64,000 nt of DNA from an uncultured Flavobacteriaceae bacterium (GTDB lineage: Bacteria; Bacteroidota; Bacteroidia; Flavobacteriales; Flavobacteriaceae), in contig CANKUU010000001.1 in the NCBI GenBank assembly GCA_947486785.1, forward strand, positions 62,001 through 126,000, in the 5' to 3' direction. Each line of letters opens with the position of its first letter. Within the stretch, counting starts at the first letter, position 1. Both the position numbers and the translations under genes were made by a program. Below are positions 17,249-26,487 of the stretch, piece by piece. The notes below the pieces were generated by a model. That model made no database searches. It saw nothing but the letters and a program-made list of their open reading frames with translations, and had not been told where the DNA came from.

Positions 17249-18268
17249 TTATAAGGCTGCCTTAAATTGCTCTAAAAATCGAACGTCATTTTCACTTAAT
17301 AATCGGATATCCGAAATTTGATGAAGTAGTAGAGCAATTCTGTCAATACCCATTCCGAAAGCAAAGCCAGAGTATTCTTCGGGGTCAATACCGCAATTGG
17401 TTAATACATTTGGGTCGACCATACCGCAGCCCATAATTTCGAGCCAACCTGTACCTTTCGTCATTTTATAATCCGTTTCCGTTTCTAAGCCCCAGTATAC
17501 ATCAACTTCTGCACTAGGTTCTGTAAAAGGAAAGTAAGAAGGGCGTAAACGAATTTTTGACTTGCCAAAAAGCTCAGTAGTAAAATACTGTAGGGTTTGT
17601 TTGAGGTCAGCAAAAGAAACATCCTTATCAATATACAAGCCTTCAACTTGATGAAAAAAGCAATGTGATCTTGCTGAAATAGCTTCATTTCGATATACTC
17701 TACCTGGTGATATAGTTCTAATAGGCGGTTTGTTATTCTCCATGTACCTTACCTGTACTGATGAGGTATGGGTACGCAGCAATATGTCAGGGTTAGTTTG
17801 TATAAAGAAAGTGTCTTGCATGTCACGAGCTGGGTGGTATTCGGGTAAATTTAAAGCCGAAAAATTGTGCCAGTCATCTTCAATTTCTGGACCTTCAGAA
17901 ACATTAAATCCAATTCTTGAAAATATGTCTATAATTTGGTTTTTTACAATAGAAATAGGATGCCTTGCGCCTAGTTCAATTGGTGCGCCGGGTCGGGTAA
18001 GATCGTTATAAATACTATTATTTTCAGAAGTATTTTCAAGTGATTCTTTTAGGGTATTTACCTTTTCAGAAGCGATACTTTTTAAGGTATTTATAGCTTG
18101 GCCAAACTCTTTTTTTTGGTCGTTGGCAACGTTTTTAAATTCAGAAAAAAAGTCGTTAAGCAGACCTTTCTTTCCTAAATATTTAATTCTGAATTCTTCT
18201 ACTGCTTCTTTAGACTCGGTAGTAAATTGTTCAACTTCTGAAATATGTTCTTTTATTTTGTCGATCAT
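17249..18268 (-). CDS. pheS: Phenylalanyl-tRNA synthetase, alpha subunit
   Basis: This 339-residue class II aminoacyl-tRNA synthetase subunit charges tRNA-Phe together with PheT, which is not in the window. An N-terminal coiled-coil (about residues 1-85) is followed by the catalytic core: RPGAPIELGARHPI, motif 2 PGRVYRNEAISARSHCFFHQVEG, PSYFPFTEPSAEVDVYW and motif 3 GFAFGMGIDRIALL. All class II motifs are intact. Confidence 0.96.
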   Translation of the reverse strand: MIDKIKEHISEVEQFTTESKEAVEEFRIKYLGKKGLLNDFFSEFKNVANDQKKEFGQAINTLKSIASEKVNTLKESLENTSENNSIYNDLTRPGAPIELGARHPISIVKNQIIDIFSRIGFNVSEGPEIEDDWHNFSALNLPEYHPARDMQDTFFIQTNPDILLRTHTSSVQVRYMENNKPPIRTISPGRVYRNEAISARSHCFFHQVEGLYIDKDVSFADLKQTLQYFTTELFGKSKIRLRPSYFPFTEPSAEVDVYWGLETETDYKMTKGTGWLEIMGCGMVDPNVLTNCGIDPEEYSGFAFGMGIDRIALLLHQISDIRLLSENDVRFLEQFKAAL

Positions 18269-18373
18269 GGTTCTTGAAAATAGGTAACAAATGTAAAAAT
18301 TTTAACCCATTACTAAATCAAAATACGTTTAGAAATAGTTATTTAAGAGTATTCAAGGAAATATTGCTTTGGG

Positions 18374-20239
18374 CTAACTCTTTTCTTTCACATTCTCTTT
18401 TACCCATTGCAGGCAGGCATCAAAGTTTTTAAAGATATGGTCTTCTGGAATAAGATCTGGAATTATATCAACTCGTTCCATCATATAACGAGGTTGTTTA
18501 AGCAAATCAACAAAAAGTACAGTTATGTTAGATTTACTTAAATCTAGCATTACATCTTCTAGTGCGTACAAACCTGATTGATCTATATATTGCATCCGAT
18601 CCATTCTTATTATAACAGTAGATGCGGTTGTAGGAATTTGGTCTGCAAGGGCCTGAAAATCACTAGTGGTACCAAAAAACAAGGGGCCTTTAAGGTGTTT
18701 TATAAAAACCTCTTCTCTTAAATTTTGAGGAAAATCTTTCTCATCAGCCCAAGCTTTCTCTGTTTCTAGTGTTTTTACATCAGAACGTTCTGCGGTAAGG
18801 TCTCCCATTTTTTTCATAAACATCAAAGAAGAAATAATTAGGCCTATACCAACTGCATAAATTAAATCCCAGGTAGAAGATAATATAAGCACGATAAACA
18901 TTATAATTACTTCAGAGCTTAGTTTTAAAGGTCCTAGTGTAATGTCTTTTGGTAAACTAGGTATTGCTTTTAATCCTTTATAATCCATTACGCCTATACC
19001 AACAGTAATAAGTATTCCTGCCAGCACAGCTGCAGGAATTTTAGAGGCTATTGGAGCTAGAGAAAGCATTACAAGTAGTAAAAGTATTCCAGCAATCATA
19101 CCCGATAATTTTGTTTTTCCGCCGGCATTAATATTTACTACGGTTCTAATTGTAGCCCCCGCTCCAGGAATACCACCAAATATTGCTGCAATACTATTTC
19201 CAATGCCTTGGCCAACGAGTTCTTTATTTGGTTTGTGCTTTGTTTTGGTCATGTTATCTGCAACAACAGAGGTGAGCAACGAATCTATCGCACCTAAGAG
19301 TGCAAGGGTAAATGCTGTAAAAATGTATGGGGTTACCGAACCAATTTTAAATTCGGTAAAAATATTCAGATTTGGTTGCGGAAATCCACTAGGTATTTCT
19401 TGTATAGCGATATAAGGTAGATTAAAAAAATAGGCTACAGCAGAAACAACAAGCAGGGCAACAAGTGCACTAGGTATTAGTGTAGTTATTCGTTTAAAAC
19501 CGTAGATAATAATAATGGTGGCTAGGGCTAACATCAGTTCTAACCAATTAATATTTTTTAATACTCTCGGAAAAACTTTTAAGGCACCAAAAACACCAGA
19601 TGCTTCTTTCTTTGCTAAGGTTTGGGCTTCTTTAAGAATATTACTTTCGGTAATACTTTCAGCTCGTTTTATGGTTTCTTTAAAATCTTCTAGTACCAGA
19701 ATTCCTTCACCAGCCTCTTCCTTTAAAATGTTATCCAAAATAATTTCTTCGGCCTTGGGTTTAAATTTGTTTACCAAATCCTCATCCTCTTTCGGATAAT
19801 ACCCTACGGCTGGCAATATTTGAGTAATTAAAATTATAACGCCAATGGCTGTCATAAAACCAGAAACTACGGGGTAAGGAATATATTTAATATACTTGCC
19901 CACACCAATAACACCAAGTGCGATTTGCATTAAACCTGCCATTAAAAAAACAGTGAGTATAGCTGGTAATGCCTTTTCTAAACTACCATCAAAAGTGGCT
20001 ACTATGCCACTAATGGCAACTATGCTTACAGCTGTCATAGGTGCAGTAGGACCAGAAATTTGCGTACTTGTACCGCCAAAAAGGGCGGCAAAAAAACTTA
20101 TAAAAATAGCTCCGTAAAGGCCCGAACTTGGTCCTAAGCCCGAACTTACACCAAATGCTAAAGCTAAAGGAAGTGCCACTATACCCGCGGTTATACCGCC
20201 AAAAAGATCACCTCTAAAGTTTGAAAATAGTTTTTTCAT
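18374..20239 (-). CDS. SulP-family anion (likely bicarbonate) transporter with STAS domain
   Basis: An inner-membrane SLC26/SulP transporter with about ten or more membrane segments and a C-terminal STAS domain (about residues 500-610 of the frame, including IRMDRMQYIDQSGLYALED). The TAGIVALPLALAFGVSSGLGP and SGPTAPMTAV signatures near the N-terminus are typical. The frame can be opened at a TTG (20266), but the ATG at 20239 (MKKLFSNFRGD) fits the family and the leader better. A hydrophilic, charged insertion of about 65 residues (about 158-222 of the longer frame) interrupts the membrane domain and is absent from the two other SulP proteins of the window. The beta-carbonic anhydrase gene just upstream suggests bicarbonate as substrate; sulfate remains possible. 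Confidence 0.85.
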   Translation of the reverse strand: MKKLFSNFRGDLFGGITAGIVALPLALAFGVSSGLGPSSGLYGAIFISFFAALFGGTSTQISGPTAPMTAVSIVAISGIVATFDGSLEKALPAILTVFLMAGLMQIALGVIGVGKYIKYIPYPVVSGFMTAIGVIILITQILPAVGYYPKEDEDLVNKFKPKAEEIILDNILKEEAGEGILVLEDFKETIKRAESITESNILKEAQTLAKKEASGVFGALKVFPRVLKNINWLELMLALATIIIIYGFKRITTLIPSALVALLVVSAVAYFFNLPYIAIQEIPSGFPQPNLNIFTEFKIGSVTPYIFTAFTLALLGAIDSLLTSVVADNMTKTKHKPNKELVGQGIGNSIAAIFGGIPGAGATIRTVVNINAGGKTKLSGMIAGILLLLVMLSLAPIASKIPAAVLAGILITVGIGVMDYKGLKAIPSLPKDITLGPLKLSSEVIIMFIVLILSSTWDLIYAVGIGLIISSLMFMKKMGDLTAERSDVKTLETEKAWADEKDFPQNLREEVFIKHLKGPLFFGTTSDFQALADQIPTTASTVIIRMDRMQYIDQSGLYALEDVMLDLSKSNITVLFVDLLKQPRYMMERVDIIPDLIPEDHIFKNFDACLQWVKENVKEKS

Positions 20240-20280
20240 ATTAAATCGATTGATGTAATTAGACAAATAAGTGCTACTTA

Positions 20281-20320
20281 GAATAAAAAATTAAAGCTAA
20301 TGTACCTACATTAGCTTTAA
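20281..20320 (-). terminator. Terminator after the carbonic anhydrase gene
   Basis: A perfect 14-bp stem (TTAAAGCTAATGTA with TACATTAGCTTTAA, 20291-20320) with a 2-nt loop is followed on the minus strand by six Ts. It separates the carbonic anhydrase from the downstream SulP gene, so that gene may need read-through or its own promoter in the 40 nt left. Confidence 0.75.
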
Positions 20321-20369
20321 TATAAAACTGCTTTTAGCGCCCTATATTAAATAGGGGTCTATTTGATGT

Positions 20370-20996
20370 TTAAAGAAAAGTTACTTTTCCATTTTTTATA
20401 TCATACATTGCTCCAACTATTTTAATTTCTCCTTGTTCTTCCATTTCTTTGAGAACTGGGCTCATTTTTCTTGTGTTTTCAATGGTTAATTGAACATTTT
20501 TAAGAGCTACTTCGTTCACAAAGTCGATATTTTTAGAATTTCTTAAGCTGGCATCACTTGGCGTTGCAACGGCATTTACTGCAGGCTTTATTTTATCTAA
20601 CAGAATACTTAGATTGCCTAATTTGGCATCGTCACAAGCACCTTTAACGGCACCACATGCGGTATGCCCAAGTACAACAAGCACCTTTGTGCCTGCTAAC
20701 TTACATGCGAACTCTATGCTACCTAAAATGTCTTCATTTACAATATTGCCAGCGACTCTTGCGCTAAAAATATCGCCAATACCTTGATCGAAAATTAGCT
20801 CTGCTGATACACGAGAATCAATACAACTTAAAACAGTTGCAAAAGGATATTGACCTGTTGCTGTATCTGATACTTGGTGTAATAAATCGCGTTGTGCCAT
20901 ATTTTTGGCTACAAATCTTAGATTACCCTCTTTTAATAAATTAATGGCAGTATCAGGGGTTAGTGCGGCTTGTGTTTCCTTTGTATGTGCTTTCAT
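20370..20996 (-). CDS. Beta-class carbonic anhydrase
   Basis: This 208-residue enzyme interconverts CO2 and bicarbonate. The zinc ligands and dyad are C58, D60 and R62 in SCIDSR and H111 and C114 in GHTACGAVKGA. No signal peptide is seen, so it is cytoplasmic. It stands between two SulP transporter genes on the same strand, 34 nt after the stop of the upstream one. Together they could import bicarbonate and equilibrate it for carboxylations and pH control, as proposed for marine Flavobacteria carrying SulP-carbonic anhydrase clusters. Confidence 0.93.
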   Translation of the reverse strand: MKAHTKETQAALTPDTAINLLKEGNLRFVAKNMAQRDLLHQVSDTATGQYPFATVLSCIDSRVSAELIFDQGIGDIFSARVAGNIVNEDILGSIEFACKLAGTKVLVVLGHTACGAVKGACDDAKLGNLSILLDKIKPAVNAVATPSDASLRNSKNIDFVNEVALKNVQLTIENTRKMSPVLKEMEEQGEIKIVGAMYDIKNGKVTFL

Positions 20997-21030
20997 AAAT
21001 GTTATTTTAAATTATTTTGATGATATTAAA

Positions 21031-22611
21031 TTAGGCAGATTTAGCTGTTAGTTTAAAAAAATCGACATAGCTTTTTGGGTTTTCTACCTCTCCACGTTCA
21101 GATAATAGTTTAATACTAATATTTCGCCGTTTGGCTTTTTCAGAAAAATCGTCTAGAATTTCGATAATGTCATTATCTAAATATCGTGTTTTTCTAACAT
21201 CTATTTCTAAAAAGGAATCTTCGGGTAATTTATCTAGCTCTTTTAAAATAGCACCTTTATTAAAAAAGGTAACTTCTTCGGCCAGTGTCATTTTCGTTTT
21301 TTGTTTTCCATTACTTTTATCTTCAATATGTAAGAAGTGCGAATTTTGGTAACTCTTTATTAAGATAACTGCAATGCCAACGATAAGCCCTAAGCCAATA
21401 CCAATTAATAAATCGGTAAAAACAATGCCTAAAACAGTAATTATGAACGGAGCAAACTGTTTCCAGCCTTGCTCGTACATTGTTTTAAAAAGTTTGGGTT
21501 TTGCTAACTTAAAACCTACAATAAATAAAATAGCAGCTAGTACAGATAGTGGTATCATATTTAATAAGGTTGGAATGAGCATGACAGAAATTAAAAGTAA
21601 AATGCCATGAATAATAGCTGACATTTTAGTTTTTCCACCAGATTGAATATTGGCAGAGCTTCTTACAATAACTTGTGTTATTGGCAGACCACCGATTAAT
21701 CCTGAAATGATATTACCCGTACCTTGTGCTAATAGCTCTCTGTTCGTTGGTGTTACTCTTTTTTCAGGATCAAGCTTATCTGTTGCTTCAACACACAGTA
21801 GTGTTTCTAAGCTGGCCACTAATGCAATGGTAAAAGCAGTAATCCAAATTTGAGGATTACCAATGGCCCCAAAGTTCGGAAAACTGAACTGAGCTAAAAA
21901 TGATGCTGCGTCTTTAGGTACATCAACACTTACTAAATGATCTGAAGAAATAGCCCATAAACTATTCCCTTTTGTAAGATTAAAAAATATGATACCAGCA
22001 ACTACAGCCACAAGAGGCCCCTGAATAAGCTTGAATATTTTTCCTTTCTTAGATAATATTTTATCCCAAAGAAGCAGAATGCTTAGCGCAATAACGGCAA
22101 TTAATGTTGCCCCTAAGCTAACGTTATTAAAGGTGGCTAATATTTCTGAAAATGTATTTTCACCATCTACTTGAAAAAAAGCAAAATCACCTTCGGGGTC
22201 TGGGTCATAACCAAAAAAGTGGGGAATTTGTTTTAAAATGATTATGATACCAATGCCTGTTAACATTCCTTTGATTACTGAAGAGGGAAAATAATACCCG
22301 ATAATTCCAGCTTTTAAAACGCCAAATACTACTTGAATTATTCCACCCAAAACTACGGCCAGAAGAAAATTTTCGAAACCATCTAGGGTTGCTATAGCCG
22401 TAAGTACAATTGCTGCTAAACCTGCAGCGGGCCCACTTACTCCTATTTGCGAGCCACTTAAGGCACCTACAACAATACCGCCAATAATACCAGCAATTAA
22501 TCCAGAAAATGCAGGCGCTCCACTAGCCAAAGCAATACCAAGACATAAGGGTAGTGCTACAAAAAACACAACGATACTCGCTGGTAAGTCGTTTTTTAAA
22601 TTTTTAAACAT
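21031..22611 (-). CDS. SulP-family anion (likely bicarbonate) transporter with STAS domain
   Basis: This 526-residue inner-membrane transporter opens with NDLPASIVVFFVALPLCLGI and GSQIGVSGPAAGLAAIV, both family blocks. The membrane domain runs to about residue 425 and the STAS domain follows (FLEIDVRKTRYLDNDIIEILDDF, about 470-490). It heads the transporter-anhydrase-transporter run. The STAS phosphorylation-type serine region reads as TRYLDND here, so the usual DxSG motif is replaced. Confidence 0.87.
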   Translation of the reverse strand: MFKNLKNDLPASIVVFFVALPLCLGIALASGAPAFSGLIAGIIGGIVVGALSGSQIGVSGPAAGLAAIVLTAIATLDGFENFLLAVVLGGIIQVVFGVLKAGIIGYYFPSSVIKGMLTGIGIIIILKQIPHFFGYDPDPEGDFAFFQVDGENTFSEILATFNNVSLGATLIAVIALSILLLWDKILSKKGKIFKLIQGPLVAVVAGIIFFNLTKGNSLWAISSDHLVSVDVPKDAASFLAQFSFPNFGAIGNPQIWITAFTIALVASLETLLCVEATDKLDPEKRVTPTNRELLAQGTGNIISGLIGGLPITQVIVRSSANIQSGGKTKMSAIIHGILLLISVMLIPTLLNMIPLSVLAAILFIVGFKLAKPKLFKTMYEQGWKQFAPFIITVLGIVFTDLLIGIGLGLIVGIAVILIKSYQNSHFLHIEDKSNGKQKTKMTLAEEVTFFNKGAILKELDKLPEDSFLEIDVRKTRYLDNDIIEILDDFSEKAKRRNISIKLLSERGEVENPKSYVDFFKLTAKSA

Positions 22612-22684
22612 AATATAAAAGTTAAGTTGCTTTCACGTTTAGAGAGAAAGCCTAATTAATTAAAAATAATAAAATTATCTAAAA

Positions 22685-22993
22685 CTAAAGAGCGTTTTCT
22701 GGAGGGGGAAGAAAAATAGCTAAAGAGGTGGTGTACTCTGATTCAACATTAAAACTAGAAATAGTTGTTTTTGAGCTTTGAAGGTGAAAAAATGCAAATA
22801 AATCGTAATCTAAAAAAAACTCTTTTTCGTTAGACTCTTTTTTTTCTTCCTTTTTTTCTTCTTCGTTAAAGTCTATTATGAAGGCAGTTTTTTCACCTAC
22901 TTTAGACAAGGTAATTAGTGACGGAGCCAAAATGGCTGCGACTAATAGACTTGCTAAAAAGACAAATACCGTTGCTTTCATATTAATTTTCAT
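22685..22993 (-). CDS. Small exported or membrane protein of unknown function
   Basis: This 102-residue protein has an N-terminal hydrophobic segment (about residues 7-28) that could be a signal anchor, then an Asp/Glu/Lys-rich patch (about 44-58) and a C-terminus SLAIFLPPPENAL. It resembles no family I know. It lies between batE and the SulP transporter, on the same strand as both and 41 nt after the batE stop. The initiator could be residue 1 or the Met at residue 5. Confidence 0.5.
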   Translation of the reverse strand: MKINMKATVFVFLASLLVAAILAPSLITLSKVGEKTAFIIDFNEEEKKEEKKESNEKEFFLDYDLFAFFHLQSSKTTISSFNVESEYTTSLAIFLPPPENAL

Positions 22994-23034
22994 GAATTGG
23001 CAGCGAATATACTTATAATTACGACATAAATATG

Positions 23035-23793
23035 TTAAAAATCTTTTAACATTTTAATGCTTTCAGACGAAATCCATCCTGTTTGACCGTCGGCAATTTT
23101 AATTTTTTTATATCCTTTTAATTCTTCAAGAACATTTAGTTTGGTGCCTTCATGGAGCGTAAAAATTGCTTGTCCTCGGGTATTGGGTTCAGTAATTACT
23201 TTAACTTCTTCATCAAATACAATTGCGGGCTTATCCGCTTTAAAATCGTTGTACTGCAGAAAAGCAAATAGGATGGAAAGCAAGGCGAGAAATAAAAAAA
23301 AGAAACTTGCAATAAACGTAAACCTCTTTTGCGTAGCGTATTTTAAGAAATAGAAAGCTAGGTACAGTACTACGAAAAGAAAAACAAAAATTACAGCGAC
23401 AACAGCCCATTGATCAAAAGATAATAACCCTGTAATGTCATTGTAAATCTTTGAAAGTTCGGTTTCAGGCATTTCATCAATAGCATCTAAGGTCATGTTT
23501 TTAGCATAGGCTAAATTGTTGTGTGTTTCAGCATCATTTGGCTGTAGCAAAAGGGCTTTTTCGTAATAGTAAATACTAGGTGCTACTTGATTTAATTTAT
23601 AGTATGAATTGCCTAGGTTAAAATATAGTTCTGCAGAATGTTGACCATTTGCAATAATTTTAAGGTAGTTTTCTATTGCTGTATTGTAGTCGCCCGCATT
23701 ATAAGCATCAGTAGCTTTATCAAAAAAGCGCTCTTGCTGCGATTGGGCACTAATAGAAATAAGAATTAATAAAAATGTTACTAGTCTTTTCAT
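23035..23793 (-). CDS. batE: BatE-like TPR and SH3 protein
   Basis: This 252-residue membrane protein has a signal peptide (about 1-18), TPR repeats (about 21-110, with AIENYLKIIANGQHSAELYF and NLGNSYYKLNQ), two hydrophobic segments (about 130-180) and a C-terminal bacterial SH3 domain (about 190-250, GWISSESIKML). It is the last bat gene. Its start lies 2 nt after the batD stop. Bat proteins are linked to aerotolerance and envelope stress in Bacteroidota, though their biochemistry is poorly known. Confidence 0.82.
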   Translation of the reverse strand: MKRLVTFLLILISISAQSQQERFFDKATDAYNAGDYNTAIENYLKIIANGQHSAELYFNLGNSYYKLNQVAPSIYYYEKALLLQPNDAETHNNLAYAKNMTLDAIDEMPETELSKIYNDITGLLSFDQWAVVAVIFVFLFVVLYLAFYFLKYATQKRFTFIASFFFLFLALLSILFAFLQYNDFKADKPAIVFDEEVKVITEPNTRGQAIFTLHEGTKLNVLEELKGYKKIKIADGQTGWISSESIKMLKDF

Positions 23794-23795
23794 AA

Positions 23796-25571
23796 CTACA
23801 ATTGTTTATCTAAATATGAAATTACTTCGCTAGCTTTGGTGTAATCTTGCTGCATTTGTACTTGTGATAATGGGCTGTATCTCGCCATTTCACAACTTTC
23901 TAGTAAGCCAATAAAAACAGCTGTGGTGTCTTCGTCTACTTCCCTTTTTTGCAATAAGCTTGCGATTTTATCTTTACTAAATTCTGCAGTTTCTATTTTT
24001 AATTTTGCTTTTAAGTAGTTGTGTAAGCCTTTTTCTAAGGCAACATAAAATGCCTCTTTATTACCTAGAGCTTTTTTTGATGCAGATAAGTATTTACGTG
24101 CTAACTTGTTGGCGCGCTTTATTTTGTTACCTGCAACATCACTGGCAATAGCATCCCGTTTTCTTCCAAAGAATATGGCAATGGGTATGAGTAGTAAGGG
24201 TAGAAATAACCATAAATAAAAGCGAGTAGATCTAAAGAAATAGTTTGTGCCTATCGGTATTAACTTAGTTTTCGTTTTTATAAAGTTAAATTGATCGCCT
24301 TGTGAAACCACTGATTTTTTGTTTTGGGTGTTAGGGCTTACACTACCATTGGCGTTGCTTGGCCCTTGTAAAACATTAATCACAATTTCATTTGAACTAA
24401 GTGTGCGATACTGTTCTTTTTTTGGGTCAAAATAGCTAAAGGATATACTTGGTATAGGGTATTTTCCTTTAAAAGATGGCACTATCGTGTAGCTGTTACT
24501 AACTTTACCTTGCATTCCCGATAGGTTTGTTCTAATTTTTTCATCAAATTCTGGTTCATATACTTCTAGTGAACCGGGTAGGTTAGGTTTTGGTAGTTGA
24601 AATAACTTTAAATTTCCTTTTCCACTTACTTCTACTTTCGCTTGTAATGATTCTGAAGCGTTTAAATTTGTTTTACTGGTAGTTACTGAGAACTTAAAAT
24701 TGCCCACAGCACCCCCAAAATCGGCGGGTTTTCCTTCAGACGGAAGTTCTTTTACGTTGATTGTTCTTTTGCCGGCGGAAACGGTTTTATTTGTTTGTGA
24801 GTAAATGATACCCCCAAAAAAATCGCGTTTTTTAGTGGGTACATCAACTGTTACATCAAGTGATAAAGGCTCAATTTCTAATTTACCAGATTTTTGAGGG
24901 TATAAAACAATACGTTTTAATGTAACGTAACGGTATCTTTTGCCTTTGTAGGTGCCATTTTGTGCATTTCTTGCAGTTATGGGTATGTCTTGACTCCAAA
25001 AGTTGTTATACTTCGGATTGTCTAATGGGCGATAATTTGAAACACTAATGGAGGGGCTAACATAAAGTTTATACACCACACTTATCGCTTCATTTAAATA
25101 AGGGTTGGTATTAGAAACCTCTGCAACCAAATGTAGGCTTTCATTAGCAATATCATCTAAGGTCATTTGACCGTTTGGCTTGTCTACAGCAGCCGTTACT
25201 TCTACTTTTTTTGCAACTGTTTTATAGATCTTTCCATCTATATTTATAGAAGCTTGTTTGATGGTAAATTTACCTCTGGCAGTAGGCGCTAAAGTATAGG
25301 AGAAGGTTCTTGAAAAGCCTCGAACCCCGTTTACCCAACTAGATGTTGTCCTTTGCGAAGGCCCCATAACCACCCTAAATCCTTCAAAATCTGGCGGGTT
25401 AAAGTGATCACCGTCTTTATTCATGGTAAAGTCTACGCGAAGACGTTCATTAATGCCTAGCTTTTCTTTGCTAAGCACCACTTCAAAAGTAATTTCCGTA
25501 TCATTTTGCGCTTTTACACAGAGCACACCTAATACTAAAGCAAACAGTAGGATATATCTTTTTAGTATCAT
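23796..25571 (-). CDS. batD: BatD-family membrane protein
   Basis: This 591-residue protein has a signal peptide (cleavage after about residue 21, VKAQ), a long periplasmic region of beta-sandwich repeats typical of BatD (INERLRVDFTMNKDG, ASESLQAKVEVSGKGNLKLF), one membrane helix (about 428-448, FYLWLFLPLLLIPIAIFF) and a cytoplasmic helical tail. The tail contains KIETAEFSKDKIASLLQKR, also usual in the family. It probably scaffolds the BatA/BatB von Willebrand proteins. batC ends 5 nt upstream. Confidence 0.86.
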   Translation of the reverse strand: MILKRYILLFALVLGVLCVKAQNDTEITFEVVLSKEKLGINERLRVDFTMNKDGDHFNPPDFEGFRVVMGPSQRTTSSWVNGVRGFSRTFSYTLAPTARGKFTIKQASINIDGKIYKTVAKKVEVTAAVDKPNGQMTLDDIANESLHLVAEVSNTNPYLNEAISVVYKLYVSPSISVSNYRPLDNPKYNNFWSQDIPITARNAQNGTYKGKRYRYVTLKRIVLYPQKSGKLEIEPLSLDVTVDVPTKKRDFFGGIIYSQTNKTVSAGKRTINVKELPSEGKPADFGGAVGNFKFSVTTSKTNLNASESLQAKVEVSGKGNLKLFQLPKPNLPGSLEVYEPEFDEKIRTNLSGMQGKVSNSYTIVPSFKGKYPIPSISFSYFDPKKEQYRTLSSNEIVINVLQGPSNANGSVSPNTQNKKSVVSQGDQFNFIKTKTKLIPIGTNYFFRSTRFYLWLFLPLLLIPIAIFFGRKRDAIASDVAGNKIKRANKLARKYLSASKKALGNKEAFYVALEKGLHNYLKAKLKIETAEFSKDKIASLLQKREVDEDTTAVFIGLLESCEMARYSPLSQVQMQQDYTKASEVISYLDKQL

Positions 25572-25576
25572 TAATT

Positions 25577-26428
25577 TTACCAGTCTTTTTCGGTTTTAAC
25601 TTTATTGCCTTGAACCTTTTTAGCGTCTATTTTTTCTTTTACTTTTTTCTCCTCATTCTGCATTGCCTCTAGCAGATTTTGAACTTGTTGTTTTGATAAT
25701 TGATTAGGTCTTGGCTGTTTTGGAGAATTTTGATTATTTTCTTGGGGTTTCTTATCATTCTCGTCTTCATCCTTTTTTTTATCTTCTTTACCTTTATCGC
25801 TATCATCTTCTTTTTCATTATTCTTTCCTTCGTCACCTTCTTCTTTTTTGTCGTCTTCGCCTTCTTTTTTATCTTCTTTATCTTTGTTTTCGTCTTTTTT
25901 ATCTTTATCCTCTTCTTTTTTGTCTTGGTCTTGGTCTTCGTTTTTATTTTTATTGTCGTCTTGTTGTTTTTTTAATAATTCTTTAGCTAGCGCTAAATTA
26001 TAGCGCGTTTCTTCGTCAGTTGGGTTGTTTCGTAAAGCTTCTTTATAGGTCTCAACAGCTTTTTCATATTCTTTTCTCTTCATAAAAACATTACCAATAT
26101 TGTGGTAGGCTTTATGCTTGCTTTTTTTATCTGTTGCGTATTCGGCAGCTTCTTTAAACCGCACAAAAGCTTCGTTATAAGTCTCTCGTTGGTAATAAGC
26201 ATTACCTAAATTGAAGGGCGCGGCAATATTTTCGGTACTTTTTGCAATGGCCTTTCTATAGTCAACTTCGGCTTCAATAAATTTATCTTCAGAAAGCATT
26301 TTGTTTGCTTGCCAAGTTAGGTTTTTTGAGGTCTTTAAAGCTTTATTCTTATTCTTTTCCTCGTTATCTTGAGCTAAATTAAAATAACCTATCATTAAAA
26401 AAAGTAATAAGAGGATTGACTTTCTCAT
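25577..26428 (-). CDS. batC: BatC-like TPR protein with Lys/Asp/Glu-rich tail
   Basis: This 283-residue exported protein has an N-terminal signal (about 1-19), three or four TPR units (about 35-155, FNLGNAYYQRETYNEAF and HNIGNVFMKRKEYEKAV) and a charged low-complexity stretch of about 75 residues (about 157-235) made almost only of K, D, E, N and Q. The C-terminal QLSKQQVQNLLEAMQNEEKK helix is typical of BatC. The biased tail produces long open frames on the opposite strand that are not genes. Confidence 0.83.
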   Translation of the reverse strand: MRKSILLLLFLMIGYFNLAQDNEEKNKNKALKTSKNLTWQANKMLSEDKFIEAEVDYRKAIAKSTENIAAPFNLGNAYYQRETYNEAFVRFKEAAEYATDKKSKHKAYHNIGNVFMKRKEYEKAVETYKEALRNNPTDEETRYNLALAKELLKKQQDDNKNKNEDQDQDKKEEDKDKKDENKDKEDKKEGEDDKKEEGDEGKNNEKEDDSDKGKEDKKKDEDENDKKPQENNQNSPKQPRPNQLSKQQVQNLLEAMQNEEKKVKEKIDAKKVQGNKVKTEKDW

Positions 26429-26487
26429 TTTATATATTTTAAAGATTATCTTTTGTTTTATACCAGAGGTAGTATTTTTTACTACAA

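Noticed and set aside
20240-20266. TTG start nine codons upstream for the first SulP gene
   Set aside because: The ATG at 20239 matches the family start, and the TTG lies only about 15 nt after the upstream terminator's T-run.
25700-25986. Two plus-strand frames of 91 codons rich in Phe, Leu and Ile
   Set aside because: They are antisense to the Lys/Asp/Glu-rich tail of BatC; the reverse complement of that biased sequence gives hydrophobic codons without stops.
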